Below, in pieces: positions 41,536 to 50,456 of a DNA stretch of 64,000 nt. This DNA comes from Comamonadaceae bacterium UBA2121 (GTDB taxonomy: Bacteria > Pseudomonadota > Gammaproteobacteria > Burkholderiales > Burkholderiaceae_C). Positions within the stretch are counted from its first letter, which is position 1. The number at the start of each line of letters is the position of its first letter. The position numbers and the translations under genes were made by a program. The notes beneath the pieces are model-generated. The model was not told the DNA's origin, did no database searches, and was given only the letters and a program-made list of their open reading frames with translations. The stretch covers positions 186,001 through 250,000 of the forward strand of contig DCYB01000014.1 in NCBI GenBank assembly GCA_002331385.1. The letters are read 5' to 3'.

Positions 41536-42465
41536 TCACGCGCGGTCCGCCACACGTTCACCCAGCAGACCGGACGGCCTGAGCGTGAGCACGATGATCA
41601 GTACGATGAATGCAAAGATGTCGGTGTAATTGCTGCCGAGCAGGCCGCCAGTGAGCTTGCCGATGTAGCCCGAGCCGATCGCCTCGATCAGCCCCAGAAG
41701 CAGACCGCCAACCACCGCCCCGGCCAGATTGCCAATGCCGCCGAACACCGCCGCCGTGAAGGCTTTCAGCCCCGGCAGGAAGCCCATGGCGTGCTGTGCG
41801 GTACCGTAATTGGACGCATACATGATGCCGGCGATGGCCGCCAGAATCGCGCCGATGATGAAGGTGGCCGAAATCACCATGTCCGGCTTCACGCCCATGA
41901 GCGCCGCCACCCTCGGGTTCTCCGCCGTGGCACGCATGGCGCGCCCCAACTTGGTGTAATTCACCAGATACACCATGGACGCCAGCGCCACCGCCGTCAC
42001 CGCCAGGATCAGCACCTGCGTGGGCGTGATCACCGCACCGCCGATGTGATAGGGGTCCGAGGACAGCAACGTGGGGTAAGGCTTGTAGTTGGGCTTCCAG
42101 ATGATCATTGCCAACGTCTGCAACAGGATCGACATGCCGATGGCCGTGATCAGCGGCGCCAGTCGCGGACTGTTGCGCAGCGGCTTGTAGGCCACCTTTT
42201 CGATCGTGAAGTTCAGCACTGAAGCCACCACGCACGCAATCAGCGTGGCAATCAGCAAGATGGACCAACCGGGCGCATTGGGCATGGCCTCCTGCATCAT
42301 GCCGATACAGCTCCAGCTCGTGAGTGCACCGATCATGAGCACTTCGCCGTGCGCGAAATTGATCAGTTGAATGATGCCGTACACCATCGTGTAGCCGAGG
42401 GCTATGAGGGCGTACATGCTGCCGAGAACCAGACCGTTAATGATCTGCTGCAGCAAAATATCCAT
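41536..42465 (-). CDS. livH: Branched-chain amino acid ABC transporter permease LivH
   Basis: A 309-residue membrane protein of the LivH family, with MDILLQQIINGLVLGSMYAL, then ALGYTMVYGIIQLINFAHGE and the C-terminal FTAAVFGGIGNLAGAVVGGL motif. First gene of the livHMGF order. The periplasmic binding protein gene (livK or livJ) is not in the cluster or elsewhere in the window, so the ligand is not identified. Confidence 0.94.
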   Translation of the reverse strand: MDILLQQIINGLVLGSMYALIALGYTMVYGIIQLINFAHGEVLMIGALTSWSCIGMMQEAMPNAPGWSILLIATLIACVVASVLNFTIEKVAYKPLRNSPRLAPLITAIGMSILLQTLAMIIWKPNYKPYPTLLSSDPYHIGGAVITPTQVLILAVTAVALASMVYLVNYTKLGRAMRATAENPRVAALMGVKPDMVISATFIIGAILAAIAGIMYASNYGTAQHAMGFLPGLKAFTAAVFGGIGNLAGAVVGGLLLGLIEAIGSGYIGKLTGGLLGSNYTDIFAFIVLIIVLTLRPSGLLGERVADRA

Positions 42466-42769
42466 AACGAAAATCCTTCGCGTTTGATGGGTCCGCGCCG
42501 TATCTGCCAGACATCGGCACACCGGACCAGGGGCTGTGACAGCCTCCTAGCAAAAAGCCCGCCAGCGTGAAGCTGAGCGGACTTGCTCGGCGATGGAAAT
42601 TCAGCGAAATACCTTGCGACCCTGCTGCTTCTTCAGGGATCTTGTCCCTGCGCCCGCCGCTCGTTGGTCATGGATTTGATTATGAGAACAAGCCGATTTC
42701 GGCACACATAGGGAACACGCGAATTGCGCGATTTGACGCAGCAAAGCTGTGCGTCTATGAACTGGCGTT
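42466..42769. other. 304-bp region between rarA and livH
   Basis: Leftward genes flank it on both sides. It contains a terminator-like hairpin at 42551-42585 and must also hold the livH promoter. I found no gene. Confidence 0.45.
42551..42585 (-). terminator. Terminator upstream of livH, probably ending the rarA transcript
   Basis: On the minus strand AAGTCCGC and CAGC pair with GCTG and GCGGGCTT (one G-U pair), with a short loop, and end in a run of five T. It is 185 bp after the rarA stop and 86 bp before the livH start. It could alternatively be a leader terminator of the liv operon. Confidence 0.6.
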
Positions 42770-44071
42770 TCAGTTTTTCTGCTGCGCCGCAGCATTCAAC
42801 GCCTGAAGTTCGTCAAGCTTTTGCCCTATTTTGATTTCCAAACCGCGGGGCACAGGTCGATAGAAGCCGGGCGACTCCATTCCCTCAGGGAAATACGATT
42901 CCCCAGCCGCAAAACCACCTGCTTCGTCGTGTGCATAACGGTAGTTTTTGCCATAGTCCAACTCTTTCATCAGTGCGGTCGGAGCATTGCGCAAATGCAT
43001 CGGCACAGGGCGCGTTCCGTCCTGCTTCACGAACGCGCGAACGGCGTTGTATGCCTTGTAAACCGCATTGGACTTAGGTGCGACTGCCAGATAAACAACA
43101 CATTCAGCCAACGCCAATTCGCCCTCGGGTGATCCGAGTCGCTCATACACTTCCGCCGCATCGAGCGCGAGCCGCAGGGCACGCGGATCGGCCAGTCCGA
43201 TATCCTCGCTGGCCATGCGCACCAGGCGGCGTGCCATATAGCGCGGGTCGGCCCCGCCATCGAGCATGCGCACCAGCCAGTACAGAGCCGCATCCGGATC
43301 GGAGCCGCGCACGGACTTGTGCAACGCGCTGATGGTGTCGTAGAACTGCTCGCCACCCTTGTCGTAGCGGCGCATGCGCTCGCCCAGCACCTTGAGCAGC
43401 CATTCGTCGGTGATCGTTTCCACTCCCGCCTGCTTGGCCGTGACCGACAGGGTTTCGAGGGTGTTCAGCAACCGACGTGCATCGCCGTCGGCATAGGAAA
43501 TGAGCCGATCGAGCGCCGCTTCTTCCACGCAGGGAATCGCATCCAGCGCTTGCGCCTTGGCCACGATCTGCTGCAAATCCTCGGCCGACAACGGCTGCAG
43601 CACATACACCGCCGCGCGCGACAGCAGCGCGGAATTCACTTCGAACGACGGGTTTTCGGTGGTCGCGCCAACAAAGGTGAACAGCCCGCTTTCGACATGC
43701 GGCAAAAACGCATCCTGCTGGCTTTTGTTGAACCGGTGCACTTCATCGACAAACACGATCGTGCGCTGCTGCATCAATCCGTCGCGCGCGGATTGGGCCT
43801 GCTCGACGGCTTCGCGGATGTCTTTCACGCCGCCCAGCACCGCGCTGATCGAGATGAATTGCGCATCAAACGCCTGCGCCATCAAGCGCGCGATGGTGGT
43901 TTTGCCCACGCCGGGCGGGCCCCACAGAATGCAGCTATGCGGCTGACCGGACTCGAACGCCAGCCGCAATGGCATGCCAGGCCCGAGCACATGCTGCTGC
44001 CCGATGACCTCACCCAGGGTGTGCGGGCGCAAGCGTTCGGCAAGAGGCTGATGGGAAACGGTGCGAGACAT
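42770..44071 (-). CDS. rarA: Replication-associated recombination protein A
   Basis: A 433-residue AAA+ ATPase of the RarA/MgsA/WHIP family that acts at stalled replication forks. Walker A is GPPGVGKTT, Walker B VFVDEVHRFNKSQQD, sensor 1 GATTENPSFE, and the C-terminal tetramerisation domain contains WLVRMLDGGADPRYMARRLV. The ATG at 44071 (MSRTVSHQPLAERLRPHTLG) is the family start. It is in the conserved order ftsK-lolA-rarA, 111 bp after lolA. Confidence 0.95.
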   Translation of the reverse strand: MSRTVSHQPLAERLRPHTLGEVIGQQHVLGPGMPLRLAFESGQPHSCILWGPPGVGKTTIARLMAQAFDAQFISISAVLGGVKDIREAVEQAQSARDGLMQQRTIVFVDEVHRFNKSQQDAFLPHVESGLFTFVGATTENPSFEVNSALLSRAAVYVLQPLSAEDLQQIVAKAQALDAIPCVEEAALDRLISYADGDARRLLNTLETLSVTAKQAGVETITDEWLLKVLGERMRRYDKGGEQFYDTISALHKSVRGSDPDAALYWLVRMLDGGADPRYMARRLVRMASEDIGLADPRALRLALDAAEVYERLGSPEGELALAECVVYLAVAPKSNAVYKAYNAVRAFVKQDGTRPVPMHLRNAPTALMKELDYGKNYRYAHDEAGGFAAGESYFPEGMESPGFYRPVPRGLEIKIGQKLDELQALNAAAQQKN

Positions 44072-44182
44072 GCGAATGGACGAGTGACGGGAAGGACAGG
44101 CCATCAAGGGCGATGCCCTGATCGTACCGCCTTCCCGTACCGTAGGCACCGGTGGCGTCTGCGCCACCACGCCGCTACGGGC

Positions 44183-44818
44183 TTACTGCTTCACCACGTC
44201 CGCATTGGCGGGCGCCTTGAACTGGAACGTCGCCGCATCCAGCGGTGCATTCACCTGCATATTGTTGAACTTCAGCACGGAACGCTGGCCGAAGTTATCC
44301 ACGATATCGAGCGTCGCCAGTTGCTCACCCGCAAAGCCGACACGCACGGTTTTGATCTGGCCGTCCTTCACCTTGGGCTCGGCGGTCACCCACTGCTGGC
44401 CACCCTCCTCGGGAGCGGACGACAGCGTGAAATCCGCCTTGAGCGCATTCAGGTCGGGCGCAGACGCCAACAGCGCAGCGGGCGTGCTGCCGAGCGCCTT
44501 GGACTGCGAGCGCTGGCTCACCTGATTCAGATCGACGTCGTACAGCCACAGCGTCTTGCCGTCGGCCACGATGGTCTGCTCGAACGGTTTCTTGTAATCA
44601 AACCGGAACAGGCCCGGGCGCTGGAATTCGAAGCTGCCGCTCGACGTTTTCACCTTCGGCGCCTGCCCTTCCTTGCCGGGTGATGTCACGGTCTGCGTGA
44701 AGTCTGCGCGGCCTGTCCTGGCGCTCTTCATGAAGCCTTCCAGGCTCTGCATACCGTCCGCACTGGCCGCCTGGGCACAGGCAACCAGCACGGCTGCCGT
44801 CATCAAACGCTTGATCAT
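44183..44818 (-). CDS. lolA: Outer-membrane lipoprotein carrier protein LolA
   Basis: A 211-residue periplasmic chaperone that carries lipoproteins from LolCDE to LolB. The signal peptide is MIKRLMTAAVLVACAQAASA, followed by RADFTQTVTSPG, GSFEFQRPGLFRFDYKKPFE and TIVADGKTLWLYDVDLNQVS, typical LolA segments including the conserved Arg of RPGLFR. It lies between ftsK and rarA as in many proteobacteria. Confidence 0.95.
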   Translation of the reverse strand: MIKRLMTAAVLVACAQAASADGMQSLEGFMKSARTGRADFTQTVTSPGKEGQAPKVKTSSGSFEFQRPGLFRFDYKKPFEQTIVADGKTLWLYDVDLNQVSQRSQSKALGSTPAALLASAPDLNALKADFTLSSAPEEGGQQWVTAEPKVKDGQIKTVRVGFAGEQLATLDIVDNFGQRSVLKFNNMQVNAPLDAATFQFKAPANADVVKQ

Positions 44819-44894
44819 CGATGGAATCTCCTCATGCGCGGCGCGCGCATTTCTGGTTCAGATGTGCTCTTGGAGCATCTGGCGCGCCACAGGT

Positions 44895-47231
44895 TCACTC
44901 GCCACCGCGTGCGGGCACCAGCACTTCGCGCTGGCCACTCGCGGTGAGGGCACTGACAAGACCGGCTTTTTCCATGTCCTCCAGCAATCGCGCGGAGCGG
45001 TTGTAGCCGATACGCAGCTTGCGCTGAACGTACGAAATACTGGCCTTGCGATCCTTGAGCACGATCTCGACCGCCTGGTCGTACATCGGGTCCTTCTCGC
45101 CGCCGCCTTCGCCTTCACCGCCAAAGCCGCTGTCTTCGCCGTCCACGGTACCACCCTCGAGCACGCCCTCGATGTAGTCCGGCTCCCCTTGTTCCTTGAG
45201 GTAACTGACGACACGGTGCACCTCGTCGTCCGACACGAATGCGCCGTGCACACGGATCGGCAGGCCAGTGCCACTGGCCATGTAGAGCATGTCACCCATG
45301 CCCAGCAGCGCCTCCGCGCCCATCTGGTCCAGAATGGTGCGGCTGTCGATCTTGCTGCTGACCTGGAACGCAATGCGCGTGGGAATATTGGCCTTGATCA
45401 GGCCGGTGATCACGTCCACGCTCGGACGCTGGGTGGCCAAAATCAGGTGGATGCCCGCCGCGCGCGCCTTTTGCGCCAGCCGTGCAATCAGCTCTTCGAT
45501 CTTCTTGCCCACCACCATCATCAGGTCGGCCAGCTCGTCGATGACGACCACGATGTGCGGCAGACGCTGCAGCGGTTCGGGCTCTTCGGGGGTCAGGCTG
45601 AACGGATTGGGAATAGACTCTTCGCGCGCCTTGGCGTCGTCGATCTTGGCGTTGTAGCCCGCCAGATTGCGCACGCCCATCTTGCTCATCAGTTTGTAGC
45701 GGCGTTCCATCTCGGCCACGCACCAGTTCAGGCCGTGCGCGGCCTGACGCATGTCGGTGACGACCGGGCACAGCAGGTGCGGAATGCCTTCGTAGACCGA
45801 CATTTCCAGCATCTTCGGGTCGATCATCATCAGGCGCACATCGCGCGCTTCGGCCTTGTAGAGCAGCGACAGGATCATCGCGTTGATACCGACCGACTTG
45901 CCCGAGCCAGTGGTACCGGCCACCAGCACGTGGGGCATCTTCGCCAGATCGGCCACCACCGGATTGCCGACGATGTCTTTGCCCAGCCCCATGGTGAGCA
46001 TGCTCTTGGCATCGTGATACACCTGCGAGCCCAGCACCTCCGACAGGCGGATCGATTGGCGCTTGGCATTGGGCAACTCCAACGCCATGTAGTTCTTGCC
46101 CGGAATTGTCTCGACCACGCGGATCGACACCAGCGACAGCGAGCGCGCCAGATCCTTGGCCAGATTCACCACCTGCGAGCCCTTCACGCCAGTGGCGGGC
46201 TCGATCTCGTAGCGCGTGATGACCGGGCCGGGCGCTGCCGCCACCACGGTGACTTCGACACCAAAATCCTTGAGCTTCTTCTCGATCAGGCGGCTCGTCA
46301 TCTCCAACGTTTCGGGCGAGACCGTTTCCTGACGTGCCTGCGCAGCGTCCAGCAAATCGACCTGCGGCAGCTTGCTGTCGGGCAGTTCGCTGAACAGCGG
46401 CTTCTGGCGTTCCTTGACCACGCGCGTGCTCTGCTGCGGCTCGGAGAACGAGGGCTCGATGATCTGCACAGGCTGGGGATGGTGCTCCTCGATTTCGTGG
46501 CGCTCTTCGGACAGCACCTCGGCACGTTCCCGCGCCGCGCGCTTGCCAGCGGCCTCGTCCTTGGCCTTCTCGCGCTTGGCGCGGTTGCCTTGCACCCAGC
46601 CGTCGATCGTGCCGCCAATGCGCTCGGCCAACTGGCCCCAGGAAAAACTGAACACCATGGCAGCGCCCAGCACCACCAGAATCACGCACACCAGTCCGGA
46701 ACCTGCGTCCCCGAGCCAGCTCAAGGCCGCCTGACCCATGGTGTAACCCAGCATGCCGCCTGCTTGCCCCGGCAGGAAGGTGTCATAGCGATACAGGCGC
46801 GTCCACTCCAGCGCGGTGCTGGAGCAGATGAGGATCAACAGTCCCATCCAGAACATGGACCGGCGCGCCCACGGGCCGATGGGTGACGGCGCCTGCTCGC
46901 CCCCGCGCATCCAGTGCGCCAGTGACGACAGCCACGCCTTGAGCGCGGCGGCCACGCACCACCACACGGAAAAGCCCAGCGCGTAATAGCTGCCATCCGC
47001 CAGCCACGCACCGAGGCGACCGACCCAGTTGGACACATGTTGACCATTGCCCGAGCCGGAAGTGGACCAGGCCGCGTCCTGCGCGTTGTAGCTGACAAGC
47101 GCCAGCAGCCAGAACAGGAGCGCCAGAAAGCCCACCACCAATCCGATTTCGTGGCTGAATCGCGCGGCCCAGGAACGGGGCGCCGATTTACCACCTGAAG
47201 AAGCATTCAAGGTATTGAGGGAGTACGTCAT
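44895..47231 (-). CDS. ftsK: DNA translocase FtsK
   Basis: A 778-residue septal DNA pump. The N-terminal membrane domain has four helices within about residues 25-200, the linker (200-290) is short and charged, and the motor follows: Walker A VAGTTGSGKSVGINA, Walker B LRLMMIDPKMLE, and VVVIDELADLMMVVGKKIEE. The gamma winged helix (about 710-775) contains KASISYVQRKLRIGYNRSAR, which reads KOPS sites and activates XerD. The short linker is typical of betaproteobacterial FtsK compared with the 1329-residue E. coli protein. It is divergent from trxB. Confidence 0.96.
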   Translation of the reverse strand: MTYSLNTLNASSGGKSAPRSWAARFSHEIGLVVGFLALLFWLLALVSYNAQDAAWSTSGSGNGQHVSNWVGRLGAWLADGSYYALGFSVWWCVAAALKAWLSSLAHWMRGGEQAPSPIGPWARRSMFWMGLLILICSSTALEWTRLYRYDTFLPGQAGGMLGYTMGQAALSWLGDAGSGLVCVILVVLGAAMVFSFSWGQLAERIGGTIDGWVQGNRAKREKAKDEAAGKRAARERAEVLSEERHEIEEHHPQPVQIIEPSFSEPQQSTRVVKERQKPLFSELPDSKLPQVDLLDAAQARQETVSPETLEMTSRLIEKKLKDFGVEVTVVAAAPGPVITRYEIEPATGVKGSQVVNLAKDLARSLSLVSIRVVETIPGKNYMALELPNAKRQSIRLSEVLGSQVYHDAKSMLTMGLGKDIVGNPVVADLAKMPHVLVAGTTGSGKSVGINAMILSLLYKAEARDVRLMMIDPKMLEMSVYEGIPHLLCPVVTDMRQAAHGLNWCVAEMERRYKLMSKMGVRNLAGYNAKIDDAKAREESIPNPFSLTPEEPEPLQRLPHIVVVIDELADLMMVVGKKIEELIARLAQKARAAGIHLILATQRPSVDVITGLIKANIPTRIAFQVSSKIDSRTILDQMGAEALLGMGDMLYMASGTGLPIRVHGAFVSDDEVHRVVSYLKEQGEPDYIEGVLEGGTVDGEDSGFGGEGEGGGEKDPMYDQAVEIVLKDRKASISYVQRKLRIGYNRSARLLEDMEKAGLVSALTASGQREVLVPARGGE

Positions 47232-47714
47232 ATCAGAAACTGAAGGGCTAGCTTACCGCATGGTGAGAGCCAGCGCGCATCCCGGAGGGACGAGCGCGAC
47301 CACCGAAAACGGCACGCGCGTCGGTTTTCCCGGATGCGGCATGGTACTGTTTTTTCATCCAGCCGCCCATAGGCGCGCGCAGGAACAGCCCGGTTGGCCT
47401 GCATTGTCTCAATTTCCAAGCCATATCAAGCATTTGCGGGTGACTCTTAAATGTGACTGGATGTGCCGGACCGTGCATGAAAAGTGCATTCGTCAAGAAT
47501 TGCAATCCACTGCCAAATTGATCTGCGGCAGTTTCCGGCTATCGGCGTCATCAAAAACCTTTGAAGTCTCCGTTAATGTGCTCTCCCTACAATGACAGCC
47601 ACGGAAGCTGCCAGTGAAGACTAGGAAATTGTCGGCAGCGCTCCGTTTCACGTTTCCCTGTGCTGCCGGATGCCACGCCACGCGCGCTGCCGTCCGCCCA
47701 AGCACGCAACCTGA
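47232..47714. other. 483-bp divergent region between ftsK and trxB
   Basis: Promoters of both genes must be here. A -10-like TACAAT at 47588-47593 with TTGAAG 21 bp upstream is a weak candidate for trxB. I find no gene and no clear palindrome. In enterobacteria lrp lies at this place; it is absent here. Confidence 0.4.
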
Positions 47715-48686
47715 ATGGCCCATAACGCAATGTCGAACACCCAACACGCCAAAGTCCTGATTCTCGGTTCCGGCCCCGCTGGCTACACCGCCGCCATCTA
47801 CGCAGCGCGCGCCAACTTGAGCCCCTTGCTGGTCACCGGCCTCGCCCAAGGCGGCCAACTCATGACCACGACCGAAGTGGACAACTGGCCTGCGGACGTG
47901 ATGGGCGTGCAAGGCCCCGAACTGATGCAGCGCTTCCTGGAGCACGCAGAGCGCTTCAAGACGCAAATCGTCTTTGACCACATCAACAAGGTGGATCTGA
48001 GCAAGCGCCCCTTTGTGCTGACCGGCGACAACGGTGAGTTCACCTGCGACTCGCTCATCATCGCCACTGGCGCATCCGCCAAATACCTCGGCCTGCCCTC
48101 CGAAGAAGCCTTCATGGGCAAGGGCGTTTCCGGCTGCGCCACATGCGACGGCTTCTTCTACCGCGACCAGCCCGTGTGCGTGGTCGGCGGCGGCAACACG
48201 GCCGTGGAAGAAGCGTTGTATTTGTCCAACATCGCGAGCAAAGTCACGCTCGTGCACCGCCGTGACAAGTTCAAGGCCGAGCCGATCCTCGTCGACAAGC
48301 TGATGGACAAGGTCAAAGCGGGCAAGATCGAACTCAAGACCCACTTCACGCTGGACGAAGTGCTGGGCGACCAGAGCGGCGTCTCCTGCATCCGCCTGAA
48401 GAGCACGCAGGACGGGCATACGGAAGACCTGCAACTCCAGGGCTGCTTCATCGCCATCGGTCATGCACCGAATACGGACATCTTCAAGGGCCACCTCGAA
48501 ATGGACGAAACCGGGTACATCATCACCAAGAGCGGCCTGAAGGGTTTCGCCACGCAAACCAGCGTGCCCGGAGTTTTCGCTGCGGGCGACGTGCAAGACC
48601 ACGTGTATCGCCAGGCAATCACCAGCGCCGGCACAGGCTGCATGGCGGCACTGGACGCGCAGCGATTCCTGGAGCAGGAAGAGTAA
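47715..48686 (+). CDS. trxB: Thioredoxin reductase
   Basis: A 323-residue flavoenzyme that passes electrons from NADPH to thioredoxin. The FAD motif is ILGSGPAGYTAAIYAARANL, the redox-active pair is in GVSGCATCDGFFYRD, and the NADPH motif is VCVVGGGNTAVEEALYL. The second FAD motif is VPGVFAAGDVQDHVYRQAIT. ATG at 47715 or at 47730 could be the start; neither has a strong ribosome site. It is single and divergent from ftsK. Confidence 0.95.
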   Translation: MAHNAMSNTQHAKVLILGSGPAGYTAAIYAARANLSPLLVTGLAQGGQLMTTTEVDNWPADVMGVQGPELMQRFLEHAERFKTQIVFDHINKVDLSKRPFVLTGDNGEFTCDSLIIATGASAKYLGLPSEEAFMGKGVSGCATCDGFFYRDQPVCVVGGGNTAVEEALYLSNIASKVTLVHRRDKFKAEPILVDKLMDKVKAGKIELKTHFTLDEVLGDQSGVSCIRLKSTQDGHTEDLQLQGCFIAIGHAPNTDIFKGHLEMDETGYIITKSGLKGFATQTSVPGVFAAGDVQDHVYRQAITSAGTGCMAALDAQRFLEQEE

Positions 48687-48734
48687 ACGGCAAAATCACG
48701 CCGCCTGAAAAACACCCTATTTCGCAATCCACGC

Positions 48735-48740
48735 TATAAT
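48735..48740 (+). promoter_or_regulatory. -10 element of a probable rpmB-rpmG promoter
   Basis: A consensus TATAAT preceded by CGC, in the 215-bp gap after trxB. No good -35 is at the right distance (AACACCC region). Transcription would start near 48747, giving a leader of about 155 nt for rpmB. Confidence 0.45.
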
Positions 48741-48901
48741 CCTTGGCTTTGCTGAATATGGGTGCGACTCTCACGCGTCCCGAGGACAGCAATTGGGCTA
48801 CCGCCACCCATTTCCAAACTGGCGAGGTGAGGCCGCTTGCACTCCCCTGCTCCTGCAGGTTCCCAGCGCAAACGGCCGTGAACTACAGATAAGGTGTCCT
48901 C

Positions 48902-49135
48902 ATGGCACGCGTATGTGAAGTAACGGGCAAGAAGCCCATGGTGGGAAACAACGTTTCCCACGCCAACAACAAGACCAAGCGTCGTTTCCTGCCTAACCTG
49001 CAATACCGCCGCTTCTGGGTGGAGAGCGAAACCCGTTGGGTGCGCCTGCGCGTTTCCAGCGCTGCTCTGCGCCTGATCGACAAGAACGGTATTGACTCCG
49101 TGCTCGCAGACATGCGCGCTCGTGGCCAAGCTTAA
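48902..49135 (+). CDS. rpmB: 50S ribosomal protein L28
   Basis: A 77-residue L28 starting MARVCEVTGKKPMVGNNVSH, followed by ANNKTKRRFLPNLQYRRFWV and the end LRLIDKNGIDSVLADMRARG. The N-terminal half keeps only one Cys of the metal-binding form, so it is the zinc-free type. It is followed after 20 bp by rpmG. Confidence 0.97.
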   Translation: MARVCEVTGKKPMVGNNVSHANNKTKRRFLPNLQYRRFWVESETRWVRLRVSSAALRLIDKNGIDSVLADMRARGQA

Positions 49136-49155
49136 TTTCCCCAAGGAGAAACATC

Positions 49156-49326
49156 ATGGCGACTAAAGGCGGACGCGAAAAGATCAAGCTGGAATCCACT
49201 GCTGGTACCGGCCACTTCTACACCACAACCAAGAACAAGAAGACGATGCCTGAAAAGATGTCGATCACGAAGTTCGACCCCAAGGCTCGCAAGCACGTCG
49301 AGTACAAGGAAATCAAGCTGAAGTAA
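49156..49326 (+). CDS. rpmG: 50S ribosomal protein L33
   Basis: A 56-residue L33: MATKGGREKIKLESTAGTGH, then FYTTTKNKKTMPEKMSITKF and DPKARKHVEYKEIKLK. It has no Cys, so it is the zinc-independent (C-minus) form. A strong ribosome site (AAGGAG) stands upstream. The gene is small but unmistakable and pairs with rpmB. Confidence 0.97.
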   Translation: MATKGGREKIKLESTAGTGHFYTTTKNKKTMPEKMSITKFDPKARKHVEYKEIKLK

Positions 49327-49380
49327 TTCAGCCAGGGAAAGCGCAACCGGCCTCACGGCCCTTGCCGGTTTCCTGCGAAA

Positions 49381-49417
49381 AACCGCCAGGCGTTTCGACG
49401 CTATGGCGGTTTTTTTA
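49381..49417 (+). terminator. Terminator of the rpmB-rpmG operon
   Basis: The arms AACCGCCA and TGGCGGTT with inner pairing GCGT/ACGC around TTCG, followed by seven or more T. It is 55 bp after the rpmG stop. Confidence 0.92.
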
Positions 49418-49532
49418 TTGCGCGCTGCCGTGGGCAGAGGTGACTCAGGCTCTGCCCACGCCTGTCACCCAGTTGCCAGCGGTGTCATACGTGCGCGCCT
49501 ACAATCGCGGCTGACGCGCCAGTCGCGTCCAC

Positions 49533-49700
49533 GTTCTCAGGGCGGGGCGAAATTCCCCACCGGCGGTATCTGGAGGCGGCACGCCAAGTGCCTCACGCCA
49601 GCAGCCCGCGAGCGCCGGGGTCACTTTGCCGTGATCGCGGGTCAGCAGATCTGGTGCGATGCCAGAGCCGACGGTCACAGTCCGGATGAAAGAGAAACGT
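49533..49700 (+). ncRNA. FMN riboswitch (RFN element)
   Basis: The conserved RFN segments appear in order: GGGCGGGGCGAAATTCCCCA then CCGGCGGT, AGCCCGCGAGCG, GGTCAGCAGATCTGGTG, GATGCCAGAGCCGACGGTCA and CAGTCCGGATGAAAGAGA. These are the FMN-binding core and the six helices of the aptamer. The element is followed after about 110 bp by ribH, so FMN represses this gene. The expression platform lies in 49701-49812; I see no T-run terminator there, so control is probably at translation by hiding the ribosome site (AAAGGGAAC). Confidence 0.96.
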
Positions 49701-49812
49701 GAAGCCACGATGCCGTTGCCGCGCCGACTCCTGTCGTGCGTGGCATGGCGTTGCGCTTCGCGCGCCCTGATTCATTGACCACGCTTTCACATCCGCAAAG
49801 GGAACAAAGCAA

Positions 49813-50349
49813 ATGAATCAGACTGATCTGCAACACCTCTCCACCACCGACGTGCCGCGCGTGCCCGAGTCCGCGCGCATCGCCATCATCAGCGCCAACT
49901 GGCACGACAACATCGTGCACCAGGCGCGCGATGCGGCCATGCGCCGACTGGTCGAACTGGGCGCAGCGGAATCCCGCATCCGCACCGTTGAACTGCCCGG
50001 TGCATTCGAGATTCCGCTGATGGCGAAAAAGCTGGCCGAGTCAGGCCAGTTCGATGCGGTGATCGCCTGCGCGCTCATCGTCAACGGCGGCATCTACCGG
50101 CACGAATTTGTCACCACGGCGGTGATTGACGGCCTCATGCGGGTGCAGCTCGATTCGGGCGTTCCGGTATTTTCCGTGGCGCTCACGCCCTTGAATTTTC
50201 ACGACCACGCCGACCACCATGACTATTTCTTCCACCACTTCGTGAAGAAGGGCGAGGAAGCGGCCATGGCCTGCGCGCAAACCTTGGCCCAACACGCTCG
50301 CGTGGATGCGTTGCTGGGCCAGCCAGTCCGGCACACGGTCACGGTTTGA
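49813..50349 (+). CDS. ribH: 6,7-dimethyl-8-ribityllumazine synthase, type II
   Basis: A 178-residue lumazine synthase (riboflavin pathway, condenses the pyrimidinedione with dihydroxybutanone phosphate). ELPGAFEIPLMAKKLAESGQ is the family core. The segments NGGIYRHEFVTTAVIDGLMR and FHDHADHHDYFFHHFVKKGE match RibH2 proteins of Brucella and Mesorhizobium rather than the usual RibE type. RibH2 forms decamers in Brucella. It stands alone behind an FMN riboswitch, with no ribD, ribE or ribBA nearby. A second, canonical lumazine synthase is expected elsewhere in the genome. Confidence 0.92.
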   Translation: MNQTDLQHLSTTDVPRVPESARIAIISANWHDNIVHQARDAAMRRLVELGAAESRIRTVELPGAFEIPLMAKKLAESGQFDAVIACALIVNGGIYRHEFVTTAVIDGLMRVQLDSGVPVFSVALTPLNFHDHADHHDYFFHHFVKKGEEAAMACAQTLAQHARVDALLGQPVRHTVTV

Positions 50350-50358
50350 GGCGATAGA

Positions 50359-50395
50359 AAAAAGCCCGCTCAGGAAACGCTGTCCTGAGCGGGCT
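50359..50395 (-). terminator. Terminator of the desaturase gene
   Basis: A perfect 14-bp stem (AAGCCCGCTCAGGA and its complement) with a 7-nt loop; on the minus strand it is followed by TTTTCTATC, making a T-run of six. It lies 53 bp beyond the desaturase stop and close to the end of ribH. On the plus strand it lacks a T-run. Confidence 0.88.
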
Positions 50396-50418
50396 TAGGT
50401 TGTGCGGTGGCGATTGAT

Positions 50419-50456
50419 CGCTGCGCGATCACTGGTGCGCTGCGCGATCACTGGTG
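50419..50456. repeat. Tandem 19-bp duplication across the desaturase stop codon
   Basis: CGCTGCGCGATCACTGGTG occurs twice without gap (50419-50437 and 50438-50456), followed by a partial third copy. The stop codon of the desaturase is in the second copy, so the repeat copies the end of the coding sequence into the 3' region. It looks like a replication slippage product. Confidence 0.85.

Noticed and set aside
44673..46886. A 737-codon rightward open frame opposite ftsK
   Set aside because: It is the antisense shadow of a clear ftsK gene in GC-rich DNA; the translation is rich in Arg, His and Gln without any domain.
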